A stretch of 64,000 nt of DNA from Rhizobium leucaenae USDA 9039 (GTDB lineage Bacteria; Pseudomonadota; Alphaproteobacteria; Rhizobiales; Rhizobiaceae): the NCBI RefSeq assembly GCF_000426285.1, contig NZ_AUFB01000002.1, positions 310,001 through 374,000 on the forward strand. The letters run 5' to 3'. This document shows, piece by piece, positions 35,982 to 45,044 of this stretch (the stretch's first letter is position 1; every line of letters starts with the position of its first letter). The notes beneath the pieces were generated by a model, which was not told the origin of the DNA, ran no database searches, and saw only the letters and a program-made list of their open reading frames with translations. Made by a program: the position numbers and the translations under genes.

Positions 35982-36424
35982 GACAGCGCCAGCAGATCCC
36001 GCCGCAACCGGTCCGCATTGCCGTCCGGCAATCGTGTCTCGACCTCGGCATGCGTCACCTTCCAGATCGGCACTGCCGCCGCCAGCACCGCTTTTCCCGA
36101 CGGCGTTAGGCTGAGCAACCGGGCACGGCGATCCCGGGGATTGGGCAGAATGGTCACCCAGCCCCGCCGTGTCAGCGGCTTTAAGGCCGCCGTCAGTGTC
36201 GTCTGATCTATTGCAAGCAGGGTTGCGACCGGGCCCATGGCCGCCGGTTCCGGCCTGTTCAGCGACATCATCAGAGAAAACTGGCCATTTGTGAGTTCGA
36301 GCGGTCGCAGGGCTTCATCGAAACGGCGCGCCAAGGCCCGAGCGGCGCGCTGCACATGCAGGCAAAGGCAGGTATCGCGCACCAGTAGTGTTGTCTCGAA
36401 AGGAATCTCAATCACGTTTGACAT
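35978..36424 (-). CDS. MarR-family transcriptional regulator
   Basis: A 148-residue winged-helix regulator with LTNGQFSLMMSLNRPEPAAM, then LLAIDQTTLTAALKPLTRR and NPRDRRARLLSLTPSGK. DTCLCLHVQRAARAL at the N-terminus contains two cysteines (near residues 18 and 20) that may be redox-active, but they do not sit at the OhrR position. It diverges from the DUF899 gene at 36496; a 71-base gap with AT-rich sequence separates them. The ligand is unknown. Confidence 0.85.
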   Translation of the reverse strand: MSNVIEIPFETTLLVRDTCLCLHVQRAARALARRFDEALRPLELTNGQFSLMMSLNRPEPAAMGPVATLLAIDQTTLTAALKPLTRRGWVTILPNPRDRRARLLSLTPSGKAVLAAAVPIWKVTHAEVETRLPDGNADRLRRDLLALS

Positions 36425-36495
36425 GGTTTACTAATATTGATATCAATCTATTTGTCAAGTTTGGTGAGAAGTGGACGTCGGAGGAGGGCGCGGCA

Positions 36496-37221
36496 ATGAA
36501 CCAAATCGTTTCACGCGAGGTGTGGCTGGAGGCCCGCCGCGAGCTGCTTGCCAAGGAGAAAGAAGCGACGCATTTGCGTGACCGCATCAATGCCGAGCGC
36601 TTGGCGCTGCCCTGGGTGAAGGTCGACAAGGATTATGTTTTCGACACGCCCACCGGCAAGAAATCGCTTGCGGAACTCTTTGACGGCCGCAGTCAGCTCA
36701 TCGTTTATCACTTCATGCTCGGTCCGAACTGGGAAGCCGGATGTCCCGGTTGCTCGTTCCTCGCCGATCATTTCGATGGTGCCCTGCCACATCTCAATCA
36801 CCACGACGTCACCCTCGTTGCCGTTGCCCGCGCGCCGATCGAGAAGATCGAGGCTTACAAGAAACGTATGGGCTGGAAATTCCCCTGGGTGTCGTCTTTC
36901 GCCAACGATTTCAATTTCGACTATCACGTCTCCTTTACGCCAGAGCAGCTCGCCGGCGAAAAGGTGTTCTACAATTTCTCTGCCATGGACGCCAAGAACG
37001 GCCACGACGAGCTTCCTGGGCTCAGCGCCTTCTACAAGGATGAAGCCGGGAATATCTTCCACACCTATTCCAGCTATGCCCGCGGCGGGGAGGAGATGAT
37101 CGGCACGTTGATGATCCTCGACAATGCGCCGAAGGGCCGCAACGAAGGCAGCACCATGGATTTCGTGCGTCGCCACGACGAATATGAGGAAGCCCTAAAG
37201 GCGCAGTCCTCCTGTCACTGA
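36496..37221 (+). CDS. DUF899-family thioredoxin-like protein
   Basis: A 241-residue cytoplasmic protein with a thioredoxin-like domain that lacks the classic CxxC but has GCPGCSFLADHF near residue 80, a CPGC pair. FHTYSSYARGGEEMIGT near the C-terminus is conserved in this group. The function is unknown. ATG 36496 is preferred to the upstream in-frame start, which overlaps the MarR promoter. It diverges from that MarR regulator, which is likely its controller. Rhizobial genomes often carry this family with peroxide/redox genes. Confidence 0.8.
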   Translation: MNQIVSREVWLEARRELLAKEKEATHLRDRINAERLALPWVKVDKDYVFDTPTGKKSLAELFDGRSQLIVYHFMLGPNWEAGCPGCSFLADHFDGALPHLNHHDVTLVAVARAPIEKIEAYKKRMGWKFPWVSSFANDFNFDYHVSFTPEQLAGEKVFYNFSAMDAKNGHDELPGLSAFYKDEAGNIFHTYSSYARGGEEMIGTLMILDNAPKGRNEGSTMDFVRRHDEYEEALKAQSSCH

Positions 37222-37339
37222 AGCACAACGGCCCCGGCGGCGCGACTTTTCGGGAAGTTGCGCCGGAACAAAAATCCGAAGTGCCGTGTTTAGAGCACTA
37301 CGGCGTATAGGGTCCGGCCGATCGCAGAGGAGGGAGGCG

Positions 37340-37813
37340 ATGAAGGCGGAACTGACGGAACAACACACATTCCTTAAGAAACTTCTCGGCACATGGGAGG
37401 TTAATGCCACCGATCCCGAGGGTAAGATCGACCACGGCACCTGGACGGAAACCGTCCGCTCGCTGCATGGCATTTGGTTTCTGTGCGAGGGAGAGGGCAC
37501 GATGCCAGGCGGCGGCGCCGCCGCGACATTGCTGACGCTCGGCTATGATCCGGAGAAGGGCAAATATACCGGCACCTGGGTCGGCAGCATGATGAACCAC
37601 ATGTGGGTTTACGAAGGCGCTCTCGATCAGACCGGCCGCACCCTGCTGCTCGACACGTCAGGGCCGGATTTTGAACACCAAGGCCAGTCGGCCAGCTATC
37701 GTGAAGCCATCACATTCATCAACGACAATGAACGCATCTTTTCCTCCAGCGTCCGCCAGCCGGACGGAAGCTGGAAGGAATTCATGATCGCCAATTACCG
37801 CCGCAAGCAATAG
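37340..37813 (+). CDS. DUF1579-family protein
   Basis: A 157-residue soluble protein related to the DUF1579 (lipocalin-like beta-barrel) family. TWEVNATDPEGKI, LGYDPEKGKYTGTWVG and the final EFMIANYRRKQ are typical. A strong ribosome site, GGAGGGAGG, precedes the ATG. It is 11 bases before the VOC-family gene, with which it is probably co-transcribed. These gene pairs often occur in rhizobia; the role is unknown. Confidence 0.8.
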   Translation: MKAELTEQHTFLKKLLGTWEVNATDPEGKIDHGTWTETVRSLHGIWFLCEGEGTMPGGGAAATLLTLGYDPEKGKYTGTWVGSMMNHMWVYEGALDQTGRTLLLDTSGPDFEHQGQSASYREAITFINDNERIFSSSVRQPDGSWKEFMIANYRRKQ

Positions 37814-37824
37814 GGAGAGCTGCA

Positions 37825-38601
37825 ATGGCTGAGAAGGGATATTTTGTCTGGTACGAACTCATGACTACCGATATGGCGGCGGGGGAGGCCTTCTACCGCA
37901 AGGTTGTCGGCTGGGACGCCAAGGATGCCGGCATGCCGGACATCGAAATGGCCTATACCCTGTTCAGCGCCGGCGCCGGCCCCGTTGCCGGTATGATGAT
38001 CCTGCCGGAAGAGGCCAAGGCCATGGGCACTCCGCCCTGCTGGACCGGTTATATCGGCGTGCCCAATGTCGACGAGGCCGCCAAGACGATCGCCGCCAAG
38101 GGCGGCAGGGTCTATCGCGAGCCGGGAGACATTCCGGGTGTCGGTCGCTTCGCCGTCGTCTCCGATCCCTATGGCGCGGCTTTCTGCATCTTCACGCCGT
38201 TGCCGGGCCAGGATTGGCAGCCGTCGGAGCCAAATGCTCCCGGTTATATCGGTTGGCACGAGCTTTATTCCGGCGATGGTCCGAAAGCGTTTGATTTCTA
38301 CTGTGACATGTTCGGCTGGGAATCGAGCTCCGATTTCGACATGGGGCCGATGGGCACCTACAAGATCTTCAAGATCGGCGACCGCGACTTCGGCGGGATC
38401 ATGACCAAGCCGGCGGAAATGCCGATGGCGGCCTGGAACTTCTATTTCAACGTCCCGGCAATCGATGCTGCCATCGCCCGCGTCAACGAGGGCGGCGGCA
38501 AGATCGTCAACGGCCCGATGGAAGTCCCCGGTGGTAGCTGGATCGTCCAGTGCACCGACCCGCAAGGTGCATTCTTCTCGCTCGTTGCGCCGACGCGGTA
38601 A
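37825..38601 (+). CDS. VOC-superfamily (glyoxalase-like) protein, two domains
   Basis: A 258-residue protein made of two VOC domains, each starting with a FVWYELMTTD or IGWHELYSGD segment and containing a PADMPGVGRFA-like strand. Such duplicated vicinal-oxygen-chelate proteins include glyoxalases and resistance or dioxygenase relatives; metal ligands cannot be assigned with confidence. GGGAGAG precedes the start. It shares an 11-base spacing with the DUF1579 gene and ends at a RIME-like repeat. Confidence 0.85.
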   Translation: MAEKGYFVWYELMTTDMAAGEAFYRKVVGWDAKDAGMPDIEMAYTLFSAGAGPVAGMMILPEEAKAMGTPPCWTGYIGVPNVDEAAKTIAAKGGRVYREPGDIPGVGRFAVVSDPYGAAFCIFTPLPGQDWQPSEPNAPGYIGWHELYSGDGPKAFDFYCDMFGWESSSDFDMGPMGTYKIFKIGDRDFGGIMTKPAEMPMAAWNFYFNVPAIDAAIARVNEGGGKIVNGPMEVPGGSWIVQCTDPQGAFFSLVAPTR

Positions 38602-38607
38602 ATCTCT

Positions 38608-38755
38608 ACCTTCTCCTTCTCGGGGAGAAGGTCGCGCATAGCGCGGATTGAGGGGCATTCCTGGGGAACCGGTTTTCGAGCACGGCTTATGATATTCGTC
38701 GCGGTGCTCCCTCTCATCCGCCCTTCAGGCACCTTCTCCCCGAGGGGAGAAGGTG
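38608..38755. repeat. RIME-like palindromic repeat between convergent genes
   Basis: Two hairpins frame this 148-base element. ACCTTCTCC/GGAGAAGGT (38608-38616 with 38624-38632) and a perfect 12-base stem, CACCTTCTCCCC/GGGGAGAAGGTG (38730-38741 with 38744-38755). Between them GCGGATTGAGGGG and CCCTCTCATCCGC are a near inverted match. It probably acts as a bidirectional terminator for the VOC and HerA-like genes. Its mosaic structure fits rhizobial intergenic elements. Confidence 0.7.
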
Positions 38756-38760
38756 TTCTG

Positions 38761-40290
38761 CTACCGTTTCAAGCTACCCAGAATCCCGCGAACCAGTGCC
38801 CGGCCGACCTGTGTCGCGACTGTACGCGCCATGCTCTTCATCGCTGCTTCCACGATCGTCTCGCGCTGATAGCCGGAACGGCCGCGGCTTGCGGGTTTGT
38901 CATCGTCGCCGCCGAAGCCGGGGAGCGTCCAGCGGCCGCCGGCGCTTCCGCTGTCCGGTTTTGCAGCATCCTGCTCTGCAGCCTTGCGGGCACGGGCGGT
39001 GAGGATTTCGAAGGCGGATTCACGATCCACCGTCTCGTCATAGAGGCCGGCGACCGGACTGGCATTGATGATGGCTCGGCGCTCGGCATCGGTTACCGGG
39101 CCGATACGGGCGGAGGGCGGACGGATCAAGGTGCGCTCGACGATCGAGGGTGCCCCCTTGCCTTCGAGCATGGAGACCAGCGCTTCCCCCGTGCCGAGCG
39201 TGGTGATGACTTCGGCGCAGTTGAATGCCGGGTTCGGCCGAAAGGTTTCAGCGGCGGTCTGGACTGCCTTCTGTTCGCGCGGCGAATAGGCGCGCAAGGC
39301 ATGCTGGACGCGGTTGCCAAGCTGGGCGAGCACGGTCTCCGGCACATCGAGCGGATTCTGCGTGACGAAATAGACGCCGACCCCCTTGGAGCGGATCAGG
39401 CGCACGACCTGTTCGATGCGTTCGATCAGCACCTTTGGTGCATCGTTGAAGAGCAGATGCGCCTCGTCGAAGAAGAACACCAGCTTCGGCTTTTCAGGGT
39501 CGCCGACTTCCGGCAGTTCCTCGAAGAGCTCGGACAGCAGCCACAGCAGGAAGGTGGCGTAGAGGCGCGGGTTCATCATCAGCTTGTCGGCGGCAAGCAC
39601 CGAGATTTGTCCGTAACCGTCATTACTGACGCGCATGATGTCGGAAATCTGCAGCGCCGGCTCGCCAAAGAAATTTTCCGCTCCTTGCTGCTCTAGAACC
39701 AGCAGGGCTCGCTGGATCGCGCCGACGGAGGACTTCGAAATGAGGCCGAACTGGCTGGAAAGCTCGCTGGCATGGTCGCCCATATAGTTGAGCAAGGCCT
39801 GCAGATCCTTGAGGTCGAGTAACGCGAGGCCATTGTCATCGGCAATCTTGAAGGCGATGTTGAGCACGCCTTCCTGCGCTTCCGATGCGTCCATCAGCCT
39901 TGCCAGCAGCAGCGGCCCCATCTCGGCGATGGTGGTGCGCACACGATGGCCCTTTTCGCCGTAGAGATCCCAGAAGATCACCGGGAATTGATCGAATTCA
40001 TAGGGCTTCAGGCCGATTTCCTCGGCACGCTTCAACAGGAAATCCTTCGGCTCGCCCTTGGCGGCGATGCCGGAAAGATCGCCCTTGATGTCGGCGCAGA
40101 AGACCGACACGCCGGCCTTCGAAAAACCCTCCGCCAGCACCTGCAGGGTCACCGTCTTGCCGGTGCCGGTCGCGCCGGTGACGAGACCATGGCGATTGCC
40201 GAATTTCAGCGCCAGATATTCGTCCTTGTTGATGCTGCCGTCCGGATTGCGGCTGGCGCCGACGAAAATCTGTCCATCCTGCTGCGGCAT
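38761..40290 (-). CDS. HerA-like ATPase (DUF853)
   Basis: A 509-residue FtsK/HerA-superfamily NTPase. Walker A is GATGTGKT near residue 40 and Walker B is KLVFFFDEAHLLF near residue 260, followed by IRSKGVGVYFVTQNP and the arginine-finger-like QLGNRVQHALRAYSPRE. ATG 40290 gives MPQQDGQIF; an upstream in-frame start to 40353 adds an unlikely tail. Bacterial DUF853 proteins are common and only predicted to move DNA; no NurA-like nuclease lies nearby, which argues against a repair pair. Confidence 0.86.
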   Translation of the reverse strand: MPQQDGQIFVGASRNPDGSINKDEYLALKFGNRHGLVTGATGTGKTVTLQVLAEGFSKAGVSVFCADIKGDLSGIAAKGEPKDFLLKRAEEIGLKPYEFDQFPVIFWDLYGEKGHRVRTTIAEMGPLLLARLMDASEAQEGVLNIAFKIADDNGLALLDLKDLQALLNYMGDHASELSSQFGLISKSSVGAIQRALLVLEQQGAENFFGEPALQISDIMRVSNDGYGQISVLAADKLMMNPRLYATFLLWLLSELFEELPEVGDPEKPKLVFFFDEAHLLFNDAPKVLIERIEQVVRLIRSKGVGVYFVTQNPLDVPETVLAQLGNRVQHALRAYSPREQKAVQTAAETFRPNPAFNCAEVITTLGTGEALVSMLEGKGAPSIVERTLIRPPSARIGPVTDAERRAIINASPVAGLYDETVDRESAFEILTARARKAAEQDAAKPDSGSAGGRWTLPGFGGDDDKPASRGRSGYQRETIVEAAMKSMARTVATQVGRALVRGILGSLKR

Positions 40291-40517
40291 CAGGCGTCGT
40301 CTCCCTTGGCGGCCGCACAGCAACCCTCGAAGAGGTGCCAGGGCCCCATTCACTGATTTGTCCTGACGCTGTTATAAGAAGAGACTTGAATGGGGACAAC
40401 CGTTCGCTTCATGGTGATGCTTCCGGTACAGTCGTGCACAGCCCGGCCCGACTTGAGTCGGTCGGCGCATTCAATTACGTTGACGTTCACGTCATAGGTA
40501 ACAGGCAGGAGGCCAGA

Positions 40518-40913
40518 ATGAACGAGATTATTGATCAGATCGCAACGAGAGCCGGCATTTCCCCCGATATTGCAGAGAAGGCCGTTGGCATGATGCTCGG
40601 CTTCCTGCAGCGCGAAGCTCCGGATGGCCCGGTCACCAAGATGATCGAATCCATCCCCGGCGCTTCCGATCTGGTGGCACAATATAATGGTGAAGAAACG
40701 TCCGGCGGTGGGCTGCTCGGCGGCCTCCTCAGCGCCGTCGGCGCGGGTGGCGGCATCATGGCGCTTGGCCAGTCCCTGATGAGCAGCGGTCTCAACATGG
40801 GCGAAATTTCTTCGCTCGCTAAGGAAACCATCGCGACTGCCCGCGAACATGCCGGCAACGAAGTGGTCGACGAGGTCGTCAATTCCGTGCCGGGGTTGAG
40901 CCAGTTCCTTTGA
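40518..40913 (+). CDS. Small DUF2267/DUF2780-like protein
   Basis: A 131-residue protein starting MNEIIDQIATRAGISPD. An N-terminal helical bundle (about 1-60) is followed by a glycine-rich stretch, ETSGGGLLGGLLSAVGAGGG, and a C-terminal helical segment, HAGNEVVDEVVNSVPGLSQF, that partly repeats the first part. It is reminiscent of the DUF2267 and DUF2780 families and may be a stress-related protein. AGGAGG precedes the start. It diverges from the HerA-like gene by 227 bases and ends in a good terminator. Confidence 0.7.
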   Translation: MNEIIDQIATRAGISPDIAEKAVGMMLGFLQREAPDGPVTKMIESIPGASDLVAQYNGEETSGGGLLGGLLSAVGAGGGIMALGQSLMSSGLNMGEISSLAKETIATAREHAGNEVVDEVVNSVPGLSQFL

Positions 40914-40932
40914 TCGGCTGACGTAGCCGACT

Positions 40933-40963
40933 AAACCCCGCGATTCGTTCGCGGGGTTTTTGG
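40933..40963 (+). terminator. Rho-independent terminator
   Basis: AAACCCCGCGA at 40933-40943 pairs with TCGCGGGGTTT at 40949-40959 around a TTCGT loop, then TTTT. It follows the DUF2267-like gene. Confidence 0.9.
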
Positions 40964-41085
40964 CCGCGATTCAAAAAGCCAGGAATGTCCCCGTCCTCCA
41001 AAATCGTTCCACGTTCGCTATGGCTCAACCTTGAACTTCTTAGGATTGAGAATGTTTAAGCGTGCAGCCGGTTGCAAACTGTCCC

Positions 41086-42447
41086 ATGTCCGCAAACTCC
41101 ATTCCATCTCTTTTACCGAACGGGCCTGGTCATCAGTTCGTGCTCTACGGCGATTCCTGTTCCGGCGTGCCGGGTGCGCTGCATGAGGACACGTTCGCCG
41201 CCGTCAATTCCGTTTTGCGCCGGCTCGATCCGCCGCCGGAATTCATCCTGTTTCCGGGCGACGAAATCATTGGGCTGACCGCCGATCCGAAGGCTTTGAG
41301 GGCGCAATGGCGGCATTGGTTCGAGCATGAAATGGGCTGGCTCGATCGGCAAGAAACGCCGCTTTGGCACACGACCGGCAACCACACCACCTATGACGAA
41401 ATGAGCGAGCAGGTCTTTCGTGAGGTCCTGCAGCTTCCGGCAAACGGACCGGCTGGCCAGGAAGGCCTGTCTTACTGGGTGCGCCGCGACGATCTCTTGC
41501 TGGTCTTTGTCCATACGCTGTGGACCGGTCTCGGCGGCGAGGGCCATGTCGAGACAGAGTGGCTGGAGGCGACCTTGAAGAGCCACAGCGATGCCCGCCA
41601 CAAGATCGTCCTCGGCCACCATCCGGTTTTCCCCATCAACGGATTTTCTGGATCGTATCAGCGCGAGATCGGCCCGGATTACACCAATCGATTTTGGGAT
41701 ATTCTGGTCGAAGCGGAGGTTCTGGCCTATGTCTGCAGCCACATCCTTGCCTTCGACATCCAGATTCACCGCGGCGTCCTGCAGCTTTGCACCGCCGGCG
41801 CAGGCACCGCGCATAGAATGCCGGAGGGCGTGGAATATCTTCATTGCATCCAGGCGGCGCTCGATGCGGCCAGTTTTCGCTATCAGGTGGTGGATACGGC
41901 CGGCATCGTTCGTGAGTGGTTGGAATGGCCCTTCAAACCAGCCGATCCCGAGGCGTGGCAAGACCTGTCCCTAGGGATTCATCCCGCCGGCTTTACCGGT
42001 CCGATGAACAATGATCGCATCATCGAATTGCGGATAAAGGGCCTAATGCCGGAGACAGCGCATGCACCCGCCCAAACATTCTTCTCTGCTTTCAATCCCG
42101 GCAGCATCGAACCGTTCTGGCTTGGTGTACGCGGTCCGCGACAAACTCTGACTCTTATCCTTGGACGCGACCCCGGCCGCAGTCCGCATTACTGGTTCGG
42201 GCCCGATCTCGCCCCAGGCAGGCCCTTCGATGTCGATATCGCCTTGCATGCCGGAATGGGGCCGGGCGGTATTCTCTATCGCATGCATGGCGACGAGAGA
42301 TGGAGTTCTTTCGACGGAGCTTCCGCCACCGGCCTCGAACGCTTGGTGTGGCCGACGCATTGGAGCGTGGGTCATGCCCAGGGCGGAGCGACGCATCGCG
42401 CCTTTATGGGCGATGGACTGCAGGTTCGGATCGCGGCCGCGAAGTGA
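41086..42447 (+). CDS. Metallophosphoesterase (calcineurin-like) family protein
   Basis: A 453-residue protein whose first half (about 15-250) is a calcineurin-like phosphoesterase with the metal motifs in order: YGDS, FPGDE, TTGNHTTY, LGHHPVFP and a later HILAFDIQIH. The second half (about 270-450) is a beta-rich C-terminal domain with HYWFGPDLAPGRPFDVDIA, suggesting a carbohydrate- or lipid-binding module. No signal peptide is visible. Start codon choice is weak: GTG 41062 or ATG 41086, neither with a clear ribosome site. The substrate is unknown. Confidence 0.78.
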   Translation: MSANSIPSLLPNGPGHQFVLYGDSCSGVPGALHEDTFAAVNSVLRRLDPPPEFILFPGDEIIGLTADPKALRAQWRHWFEHEMGWLDRQETPLWHTTGNHTTYDEMSEQVFREVLQLPANGPAGQEGLSYWVRRDDLLLVFVHTLWTGLGGEGHVETEWLEATLKSHSDARHKIVLGHHPVFPINGFSGSYQREIGPDYTNRFWDILVEAEVLAYVCSHILAFDIQIHRGVLQLCTAGAGTAHRMPEGVEYLHCIQAALDAASFRYQVVDTAGIVREWLEWPFKPADPEAWQDLSLGIHPAGFTGPMNNDRIIELRIKGLMPETAHAPAQTFFSAFNPGSIEPFWLGVRGPRQTLTLILGRDPGRSPHYWFGPDLAPGRPFDVDIALHAGMGPGGILYRMHGDERWSSFDGASATGLERLVWPTHWSVGHAQGGATHRAFMGDGLQVRIAAAK

Positions 42448-42532
42448 CCGGCATTTAGAAGCGTCCCTGAACGCACCTATATTAGTTTTACGCCCGAGAA
42501 AGCAGCGCCGACCCGTCGTCGACCCATTAGCC

Positions 42533-44053
42533 TCACCCTTTCTTGACCGCCGGCGCGTCCTCCGGCCGGTGCCACGTACGGCCATCCCGTTCAATCAACT
42601 CGTCGGCGCAGGCTGGGCCCATGCTGCCCGGCGCGTAAGGATCGGGTTTACCGCCTTCGGCCCACAGGTCCAGGAAAGGTTGTACCGCGGCCCAGCCGGC
42701 TTCGATGCCGTCGGCGCGCTGGAACAGGGTCTGATCGCCGACGAAAAGTTCGTAGAACAGGCTCTCATAGCCGGTCTGCTTGCCGATATCGAAGCGGTCG
42801 GCGTAACGGAAGTCGAGCGAAACCGGCGCGGTTTTCAGCACCAGACCTGGTGACTTGATCGAGATTTCCATGTCGAGCCCCTCGTCGGGCTGCACCTGGA
42901 TGATAAGCCTGTTCGGCGGCAGCTCGGGCCGGGATTCGTGACGGGGAAACTGCGCGAAGGGCACCTGCCTGAAGGTGATGACCACCTCGGTATCGCGGGC
43001 TTTCATCGCTTTGCCGGTGCGCAGGTAGAAGGGTACGCCGGCCCAGCGCCAGGTATCGACCAGAAGTTTGAGCCCGACGAAGGTCTCCGTGTTGCTGTCG
43101 GGAGATACGTCAGCCGTTTCAGTGTAGGCAGGCAGGTTGTTGCCGTCGAGCGGACCGGCCGTATAGGCGCCGCGCACGGCGTTCTTGGCTGCCTCCTCGC
43201 GCGAGTAGATGCGCAGGGCTTTCAAAAGCTTGCCTTTTTCATTGCGGATCGATTCGGCGTCAAAGCTGTTCGGCGGCTCCATCGCCACCATTGCCAGGAG
43301 CTGGAACAGATGGTTCGGCACCATGTCGCGCAGCGCGCCCGTCGCATCGTAGAACTTGCCGCGCATGCCCACATCGACCAGTTCCGCCGCAGTGATCTGG
43401 ACGTGATCGATATAGTTGTTGTTCCACAGCGCCTCGATCATCATGTTGGCAAAGCGCGTCGTCATGATGTTCTGGACGGTTTCCTTGCCCAGGAAATGAT
43501 CGATGCGATAGATCTGGCTTTCATTGGCGTGGCTGAGCAGCCGGGCATTCAGCTCGCGTGCCGAGGCAAGGTCGTGACCGAAGGGCTTTTCGATCGCGAT
43601 CCGGCGGAAGGCGCCGATCGTTTCGTTGACCAGCCCGTTTGCGGAGAGCTTTTCGGCGATATCGCCGAAGAAACGCGGTGGCACGGCGAAATAGAAGGCC
43701 GCGTTGGCGTTCGGCGCTTGCGACAGGTATTTGGCGATTTCCTCATACACGGCATTCTGAGTGAAATCGCCAGAGATATAGGCGATGCGCTTACGCAGGC
43801 GCTGCCAGGCTTCTTGCCGCGCCGAGTCCTGCATGTCGCCGGATGTCGCGAGAAACGACTCGAAGCGCTCCAGCAGCATTTCGACGCCGCCGGTTTCGAT
43901 GCCGATACCGAGAATATGCAGATCGTCGCCCACGAGCCCGCTGCGCGTCATGTTGATCAGCGTCGGAATCAGCAGCCGCCGCGTCAGATCGCCTGTCGCG
44001 CCGAAGATGACGAAGGTCAGCGGCGGCGCCGGTGCAACATTCGGCCCGCTCAC
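42533..44053 (-). CDS. zwf: Glucose-6-phosphate 1-dehydrogenase
   Basis: Oxidises glucose-6-phosphate to 6-phosphogluconolactone with NADP(+) reduction, feeding the Entner-Doudoroff or oxidative pentose-phosphate path. The 506-residue protein has the nucleotide-binding IFGATGDLTRRLLIPTL, the RIDHFLGKE catalytic motif near residue 190 and EKPFGHDLASA. The N-terminus PAPPLTFVIFGATGDL differs from the usual rhizobial Zwf (shorter and lacking a long N-terminal extension), so this may be a second-copy paralogue. The GTG start at 44053 overlaps the stop of a 16-codon leader ORF (GTGA), and GAGG sits eight bases before it. Confidence 0.93.
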   Translation of the reverse strand: MSGPNVAPAPPLTFVIFGATGDLTRRLLIPTLINMTRSGLVGDDLHILGIGIETGGVEMLLERFESFLATSGDMQDSARQEAWQRLRKRIAYISGDFTQNAVYEEIAKYLSQAPNANAAFYFAVPPRFFGDIAEKLSANGLVNETIGAFRRIAIEKPFGHDLASARELNARLLSHANESQIYRIDHFLGKETVQNIMTTRFANMMIEALWNNNYIDHVQITAAELVDVGMRGKFYDATGALRDMVPNHLFQLLAMVAMEPPNSFDAESIRNEKGKLLKALRIYSREEAAKNAVRGAYTAGPLDGNNLPAYTETADVSPDSNTETFVGLKLLVDTWRWAGVPFYLRTGKAMKARDTEVVITFRQVPFAQFPRHESRPELPPNRLIIQVQPDEGLDMEISIKSPGLVLKTAPVSLDFRYADRFDIGKQTGYESLFYELFVGDQTLFQRADGIEAGWAAVQPFLDLWAEGGKPDPYAPGSMGPACADELIERDGRTWHRPEDAPAVKKG

Positions 44054-44100
44054 GAGTGCACCTCAGCCAAGCGGATGGACATCGGGTTTCTGAACGACAT
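44050..44100 (-). CDS. Putative leader peptide overlapping zwf
   Basis: A 16-codon ORF, MSFRNPMSIRLAEVHS, whose ATG at 44100 has GAGGAG at seven bases and whose TGA stop overlaps the GTG start of zwf by four bases. The overlap and ribosome site suggest that ribosomes reading the leader reload onto zwf. It could instead be chance, or zwf could start within it; no attenuator hairpin is obvious. Confidence 0.4.
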   Translation of the reverse strand: MSFRNPMSIRLAEVHS

Positions 44101-44227
44101 GGGATATCTCCTCAGACCTGTTTTCGGCTTTTGCGTTGGCTGCTCTTGTTCTAGCGCGGTCCGCTGCCGGTTGTCGATGGGATCGACAGATTGCCGCGGC
44201 CCTGCTGCGATTTACCCGGCTTAAGCC

Positions 44228-44998
44228 CTACTTCTTCACGGCAATCATGAACAGCCGCGGAAATCGCAGCAGGACTTTGCCATCCACCAATGGCGGATAG
44301 GCCTTCTCAATGCGCGCGAGATAGTCAGCGGCGAAGGCACCCCGGTATTCGTCGCCGGCATGATCGAGATAGGGGCGCAAGCCCGTGCCCTTGACCCATT
44401 CGACGATGGCGGCGGCATTTTCCAATGGGTGATTGTAGTTTGTGTGCCAGAGCTCGACGCGCGCGGACTTGCCGATCAGCCGGTTATAATAAACCGCGGG
44501 CGAGGGAAGGGCATTGCGGCGCACGCTTTTCTTCGCGAAAGCGTCGCTCCACGGGCCATTTTTCGCGGTCTCCTCCATCATCAGATGGCTGAGCTCGGTC
44601 AGATTGTCCGGCATCTGGATGGCGAGCACTCCGCCTGGCCTCAGTCCGTCCATCAGGCGCTCGAAAATGTCGAGATGATCAGGCAACCATTGGAAAACGG
44701 CGTTGGCGAAAAGCAGATCGACCGGTTCTTCCGGTTGCCAGGTGGCAAGATCGGCCTTGACGAAGGTCGTGCCGGGCAGGCGCTTGCGAGCTGCCTCCAG
44801 CATATTCTCGTCGCTATCGAGGCCAGAGACGCCGGCCGCACCGTAGCGCTCGACGATGAGTTCCGTCGAATTGCCAGGACCGCAGCCAAGATCGACAGCG
44901 CGATCTATGCGCTCCAACGGTACCTGCGCCAGCAAGTCGCGCGCCGGGCGCGTGCGTTCGTCCTCGAATTTCAGGTATTGGCCGGCAGACCATGCCAT
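44228..44998 (-). CDS. tam: Trans-aconitate 2-methyltransferase
   Basis: A 256-residue class I SAM-dependent methyltransferase that methylates trans-aconitate, removing a by-product inhibitor of aconitase. [20 protein letters not shown] is the glycine-rich SAM loop near residue 33, [19 protein letters not shown] follows, and [13 protein letters not shown] plus [14 protein letters not shown] are the characteristic Tam segments. The last two separate Tam from general methyltransferases. It lies upstream of zwf and transcribed in the same direction. Confidence 0.9.
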   Translation of the reverse strand: MAWSAGQYLKFEDERTRPARDLLAQVPLERIDRAVDLGCGPGNSTELIVERYGAAGVSGLDSDENMLEAARKRLPGTTFVKADLATWQPEEPVDLLFANAVFQWLPDHLDIFERLMDGLRPGGVLAIQMPDNLTELSHLMMEETAKNGPWSDAFAKKSVRRNALPSPAVYYNRLIGKSARVELWHTNYNHPLENAAAIVEWVKGTGLRPYLDHAGDEYRGAFAADYLARIEKAYPPLVDGKVLLRFPRLFMIAVKK

Positions 44999-45044
44999 GA
45001 TGCTATCCCCATCATCATATTACATATTCGGGTTGGGGCGATGC

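Noticed and set aside
37250..37280. GGAAC upstream of the DUF1579 gene as an EcfG -35.
   Set aside because: The -10 spacing ends in GTGT rather than CGTT, so the match fails.
42938..44224. A 428-residue plus-strand frame across zwf.
   Set aside because: Lacks any motif and lies opposite a complete Zwf with RIDHFLGKE; a codon-bias shadow.
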